Origin: Euonymus europaeus
Taxonomy: Eukaryota; Streptophyta; Magnoliopsida; Celastrales; Celastraceae
Assembly: GCA_963580455.1 (NCBI GenBank)
Contig: OY756969.1
Span: forward strand, 17,952,760-18,016,759
DNA length: 64,000 nucleotides
Reading direction: 5' to 3'
Notes under the pieces: model-generated
The model's database searches: none
The model's input: the letters and a program-made list of their open reading frames with translations, nothing else
What the model was told of the DNA's origin: nothing
Position numbers and translations under genes: made by a program
Shown: positions 59,540 through 64,000 of the stretch, one piece after another
How the letters are laid out: each line of letters begins with the position of its first letter
Position numbering within the stretch: position 1 is the first letter of the stretch

Positions 59540-61592
59540 GTCTTAATGATTAAGTTTCTATCATGAAATGTAAGGGGATTCAGCAGGTCTTTGAAGAAAA
59601 AATCTATGAAATAAGTAGTTGATTCTTATTGAAACTAAGCTTGAAACAATCTCTGAAAGTTATAGTAGACGTTGTTGGGGGCACTCGCAATTTGAATGTT
59701 CTGTTGTTGGTTAATCAGGTGTAATTCTGGTGATATGGAATCCACAGGTTGTGCAAGTTGTTGATTTATTGAATGGTAGCATATGGATATCTCTGGAGGT
59801 AACTATAGTACAAAGTCAATTTAGGTGTTTGAAACCTTTGTCTTTGGGCCAAATGTTGAATCTGTCAGGATGGAATTATGGATTGAGCTGGTTGCTATTA
59901 GCTTGCATTATTCATGCCCTTGGCTATTGATTAGGGATTTGAACGAAATTCTTCATCCACATGAAAGACATGGGCAAATGAAAATTACAAGGGGTATGAG
60001 ATACTTATCCAACTTTGTCGCAAACTATGGTTTAATTCATTTACCACTTATAGATAGAAGGTCCACATGGAGAAATGCGGGGATTCATAGTCGAATTGAT
60101 AGGGCTTTTGTCACAAATGAATGGCTGGTTAATTTTTGAAGTTTAAAGCTTTGTGATCTTTCGAAAGGTTTATCAGATCACTCTCCAATCTTGCTAGTTT
60201 ATGAAATGGTGAATTGGGGTATAAGGCCATTTAAAACCTTGGATTGTTGGTGGCTACATCCGTGGTTTCCAACTATCGTTAGAATTTTTTGGCAAGAAAT
60301 TTATGTGCCCTTTCCTAGGGGACAATCCTTACTTGGTAAATTGCAGTAACTAAAAAGGCTATTGAATATATGAAATGTTGAAGTTTTTGGGAATATAGAC
60401 AATCGACTGAAAGAAATTGAAGAGAAGATTGATGAATTGGATATCACTACTGATAATAGATCCTTGAAAGATGTAGAGCAAGATGTAGTTGGTAATCTAA
60501 AAGGTGAATTGTGGAGGGATACTGGAGGGTGACAGGAATAATTGTTTCTTCCATTCAATGGCTTGAATTAGAGGCAATCTAAATATGTTATCCTGTCTAA
60601 AAGTAGGAAGCATGCAAATCTCCAACCCTTGTCAGATCAAATATGAAGTTGCAAGACTTTTCAAGAGCCATTTTAAGAAAGAAGTGGAAAATGAGATAAG
60701 ATGGGATGGGTTGCATTTCAAGACATTACCACAGCATATAGCAGCCTCTATGGAGCGACTTGGTACGAATGAAGAAATCAAGGAGGCTATTTGGGATTGC
60801 GAGGGTAACAAAGCCCTTGGGCCAGATGGGCACAATTTCCATTTCATTGAGAAAGGCATGGGAGGTTATAGGTGATGAAGTTTGTGAGATGGTGCGTGCT
60901 TTTTTTATTTATTCAGGGAAGCTACCGAATGAGACTAATTCCTCTTTTATTACCTTAATTGTCAAGGTGAACGGGGCATGCCTTGTTAGTGGCCTCTATA
61001 AGATAGTGTCCAAGCTCTCGTCAATGCCATATGTTATTAGTGATTCTCAGTCATCTTTCATCAATGGTAGGCAGATTCTTTATAACATCCTGATTGTGAA
61101 TGAACTCATCCACCTGGTAAAGAAGAGGAAGAAGAAAGGCCTACTTTTTAAGCTTGATATGTAAAAAGCTTTTGATTTAGTTAGTTCGGGGTATATTGAT
61201 GTAGTTATGTTCAAAATGGGTTTCAGATTTAGATGGAGAAGCTAAATCAAGGAGTGCATCTCCTAGACCAAAATCTTGGTTCTGGTCAATGGTTCTCCCA
61301 CGATAAAATTTTCCATGTAGAGGGGATTAGATAGGGAGATTCTTTGTCACCTTTCTTGTTTCATATATTTGCAGAAGGACTTCATCAATTATTCAAAAAT
61401 GTAGAAGTTGCTGAGAGACTAAAAGGAATTATAGTTCAAAAGGAAAGGTTTTCGATTTCACATCTTCAATATGTAGATGACACCTTGGTGTTTTGCAAAG
61501 CTAAAGAGAAGTACATTTTGCTCATTAATCTTCGTCTGAAGTGCTTCCTCATTAAAATCTTCGCCAATCATCTGCTTAGTGCCACGAATTAA
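59540..61592 (+). pseudogene. L1-type LINE ORF2 remnant: endonuclease and reverse transcriptase
   Basis: Endonuclease start FLS-stop-NVRG (Trp codon changed to TGA at 59564-59566), then IETKLE (59625), LLIRDLNEILHP (59925-59960), SRIDRAFVTNEW (60088-60123) and GLSDHSPIL (60170), which is the apurinic-type endonuclease order. Reverse transcriptase has KALGPDG (60810-60830), KKGLLFKLDM-stop-KAFD (61132-61175) and SHLQYVDDTLVF (61455-61490), with the catalytic Asp pair kept and Ala changed to Val. Many stops and shifts are present. Similarity ends abruptly at about 61585; the thumb, linker and RNase H are missing. Confidence 0.85.
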
Positions 61593-61880
61593 CGAGGAGG
61601 TAGCCAGCATTTAATAGCTCTTTTTGACGAGCCGTGAGGGAAGGGGGACAAAATGGTGGAGTACTTTTCTTCAACTCAACTTCCTAACAGAACGTCCTTT
61701 ATCCAGCTTCTTCTAAGGAGAAGACCTGACTCTGTCTCTTCCTTACTGGGGCATTCACCCAGCGATCGACTTTGAACCGACTTTGGCTGACCCTATCCTC
61801 TTGAAGAACCCTGCTTTCTTTGCGTACAGCTAAGGTTTTCATTCCTAACTCATCAAATCAAGTAGACAGACTTCTAGGTG
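61590..61880. other. GC-richer patch resembling plant mitochondrial DNA (candidate NUMT)
   Basis: After the LINE RT ends, the sequence shifts to words such as acgaggaggtagccagca, gggcattcacccagcg and gaagaaccctgctttctttgcg that I associate with plant mitochondrial intergenic DNA, as at 13250-13878. No gene is present. An unknown repeat is the alternative. Confidence 0.45.
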
Positions 61881-61988
61881 ACGTGGCCCTTTCCTGAGGT
61901 TGGTACCGTGATTTTAGGCCTCAAGAACAATTTTAATAAAAGCTTATTGGTGGCGATAGGAGACTGTTCACAGTGGGTAGAGGAGATG
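61881..61988 (+). pseudogene. Possible short Gypsy integrase fragment
   Basis: One frame reads SLLVAIGDCSQWVEEM (about 61941-61988), similar to the integrase core phrase '..LVAIDYFTKWVEA'. It is very short, and the first catalytic Asp would be Asp-to-Gly shifted. It stops at the edge of the next LTR, so the LTR may have inserted into an older element. Confidence 0.25.
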
Positions 61989-64000
61989 TGTTGTACCCCA
62001 TTTTTGCCTAAGGCCCAAGATTAATAAAAAATTTAGGTTACATGTTTAAAAAATAAAAAAATACATATTATAAAAAGTATGACTATTTAGGTTCAAGTTA
62101 AGCCCACAATTGATTCAAACAAAGATCCAAGTCCATTTAACCTTACATTACAATTCATGGGCTCATTAATTTTGATCCAATAACATAAGTTGTATTTAGC
62201 CCATTTTTCATCAAGTACTTGGCCCAAGTTAAAATTCAAGAAACCAATTTAAAGGCCCATGTATTAGTCTAAGGAATTTATCCAATAAGCATCATTAAGT
62301 CCTAATGGAAGAAATAAGAAACACAAAGGAAAGAAGAAGAGAGGAAGCGTCGTTGCTGGAAGGAAAGAAGAAGAGAGGCGATAGAAAAGGGGAGAGAGAG
62401 AGAGAGACCAAAAAAGAAAATATAGAGAGAGAAAATCCAAAAAAGGGAGAGAATAAGGGTCCGTCCTAGGGTTCACACTAGGGAGCGATTTGGAGTCTTA
62501 GACTTAGGGATTCAGGATTTATATGAGGAAGGTGATCGGGTTTATGTGATATTTTTGGAAGGAAAGAAATCCTTGAGGGATTATAGGGGAAACAATTGAG
62601 AAATTGGAATGGAAACCAAATCATTAGGAGAAGAGAGATTGGGGTTGATGGGTTATAAAAAGGAGAAAAGACGAGATGAATGAGGAAAAAATCCAAAGAG
62701 AAAAAACAATACTGAGAGAAGAAATTGGGTCGGGGAGGGTGATTCTTATTCTTGATTTATTCTGATTGTTGAGGTTTCTTCTTGGAGAGACATCTTGAAT
62801 CCAAACCTACTTTGGGAAATCCTTCTTTTTTGTGAAATTATCACTGTTATAATAACCCAGATTTACCACCAGAAAAGCCACAATATTTTTTGTCACCTAT
62901 TTCATTTCTTTGGTTCTTAGGATTTGCTACTTCCTTTCTATTCTTGAATATTTGGAATTCACTTGCTTTCATTGAGAAGGTAAATTGCGGTGTTTTTGGT
63001 CTCACGTGATATCTAGTGTTCCCTGATTCTTGCATTGTTTTTCATACATGTATATTTTATATCTTTGATTATTGAAAGTAGGTTGTTAGGTTTGGTATTT
63101 AAAATCTGAAACTGGATTTCTGATGCTTTCCCTTCGTGTTATGTTTTTGCTAATGTCCGAGTATTCCTTTGTCTTGGTACGTGAGAGATTTTGAAATTGG
63201 ATGTTAATTTGCTACGTGTTCTTGATATGCTGTCTTTGAGTTGATTCCATAAATGGATATATGGCTATGAGCATATATGAACGTTGCTGCTAAATACTTA
63301 CTTAATCCTTGTTATTATCCCTATTTTTTGGCTGTTGTGTTTTGGTTGTTGTTCTGCCTCATAATTCCATGTCTTTCATGTTTTGTAAAGCATTTTTTAT
63401 TTAGTTCAATATTCACTCATTTTGATTCAAAAGATTTGAAGATGTGTCTTTATATTATGTGATAACTTTCTCTATGAATTGATTCGGTTTGGATGGTGGG
63501 ATTTTTAAATTATCTATGCATATGTCTGTGTTACTGGATTTCTTGTTGTATTAAATGGTGCGTTCTATAAAATATGTATAGGTATATATGTGTTGTTGGA
63601 TTGCTGGTTGTGTTACTTTATGTGGAATGGTTAAGATTTTCACTTGAGGTAGAGGAGTCAATCATGAAGAAAGGAGAGGGAATTACTGTGGGTAAGGAGA
63701 AATCTAGACTTTGACTTTGGCTTTGGTTTGGGTTGGATTTGATAGTAGATATTGGGCTAAGTTTGTGAATTAAAGCAAGTGGATTAAAAGGCTATATGAG
63801 ATGGGCTGCAGTTAGAATTGGATTTTCTGTTAATTAAATGTTGAGCCAAAATTATGTATAATATTTAGGTTTTGATTGAAATTTGTTTTGGTGTTTATTG
63901 GGTCCATGAATCATTGCATGATAAGGCAATTAATTATTAAATTTCAATCATACTAATATATGACGATCTATCGAGGATGTTGGCTAATGCTATCTTTGAT
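61989..64000 (-). repeat. LTR related to the 3661-7007 solo LTR, cut by the window end
   Basis: Starts TGTTGTACCCCATTTTTGCC, the exact inverse of the terminal AAAATGGGGTACAACA of the solo LTR at 3661-7007, so it is oriented leftward. The following parts parallel that LTR in reverse: 'aggcccaag...taagcccacaa' stretches, then a purine-rich block (62290-62420) opposite its pyrimidine-rich block. The other end lies beyond 64000. The open frames inside (62264-62696) are spurious. Confidence 0.7.

Overview
This is nuclear DNA of a flowering plant, most likely a eudicot. The genes have many GT-AG introns, the background is AT-rich, and about two thirds of the window is layered transposon debris of plant lineages: Ty3/Gypsy Tat-, Tekay- and Athila-like, Ty1/Copia-like LTRs, an L1-type LINE, PIF/Harbinger, CACTA, hAT MITE, MULE-OTU and a Helitron/RPA-like fragment. 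The species cannot be fixed from the sequence alone. LAYOUT. 1-9.7 kb is a nested retrotransposon block. A minus-strand LTR (2-1962) abuts a decayed plus-strand Tat-like polyprotein (1963-3262 and 7145-8751). That polyprotein is split by a block carrying a 3.35-kb solo LTR with a perfect 5-bp target duplication. An OTU-protease-like pseudogene follows. 9.7-14.7 kb holds degenerate AT-rich repeats, a minus-strand RPA-like OB-fold fragment, and a GC-richer patch resembling plant mitochondrial DNA that interrupts a tandem repeat. 14.8-23.5 kb is a complete 14-exon calreticulin-3 gene (423 aa, HDEL end). 24.5-28.2 kb has a Copia-like solo LTR and a PIF/Harbinger element with an open 422-codon transposase. 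29.2-32.2 kb is a composite repeat with a higher-order array, then a CACTA terminus. 33.3-39.0 kb is a complete 8-exon glyoxalase II gene of the organellar type (328 aa). 39.4-48.4 kb carries remnants of an Athila-like Gypsy element (+), a LINE RNase H piece (+), and a Tekay-like Gypsy gag-protease-RT with primer-binding site and LTR (-). 48.4-51.2 kb has a short tandem array, a CACTA-like end, and a single-exon S1 self-incompatibility-family gene (-) lying beside an orphan copy of its own upstream region. 52.3-54.6 kb is a Copia-like solo LTR with AATGG target duplications. It contains a 654-bp retroposon with a 17-bp target duplication and three UUCG-tetraloop hairpins in tandem. 57.3-61.6 kb is a broken L1-type LINE interrupted by a 431-bp hAT MITE. 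61.6-64 kb has another mitochondrial-like patch and the start of a minus-strand LTR matching the terminal motifs of the 3661-7007 solo LTR. GENES TOGETHER. The host genes have unrelated jobs: CRT3 is an ER lectin chaperone for glycoprotein quality control, glyoxalase II detoxifies methylglyoxal-derived thioesters, and the S1 homologue is a small secreted cysteine-rich protein. There is no operon-like logic. The most notable host-gene feature is a pair of independent tandem duplications that copy the acceptor and the donor of the 27-bp penultimate CRT3 exon. Using either decoy site would remove the HDEL retention signal.
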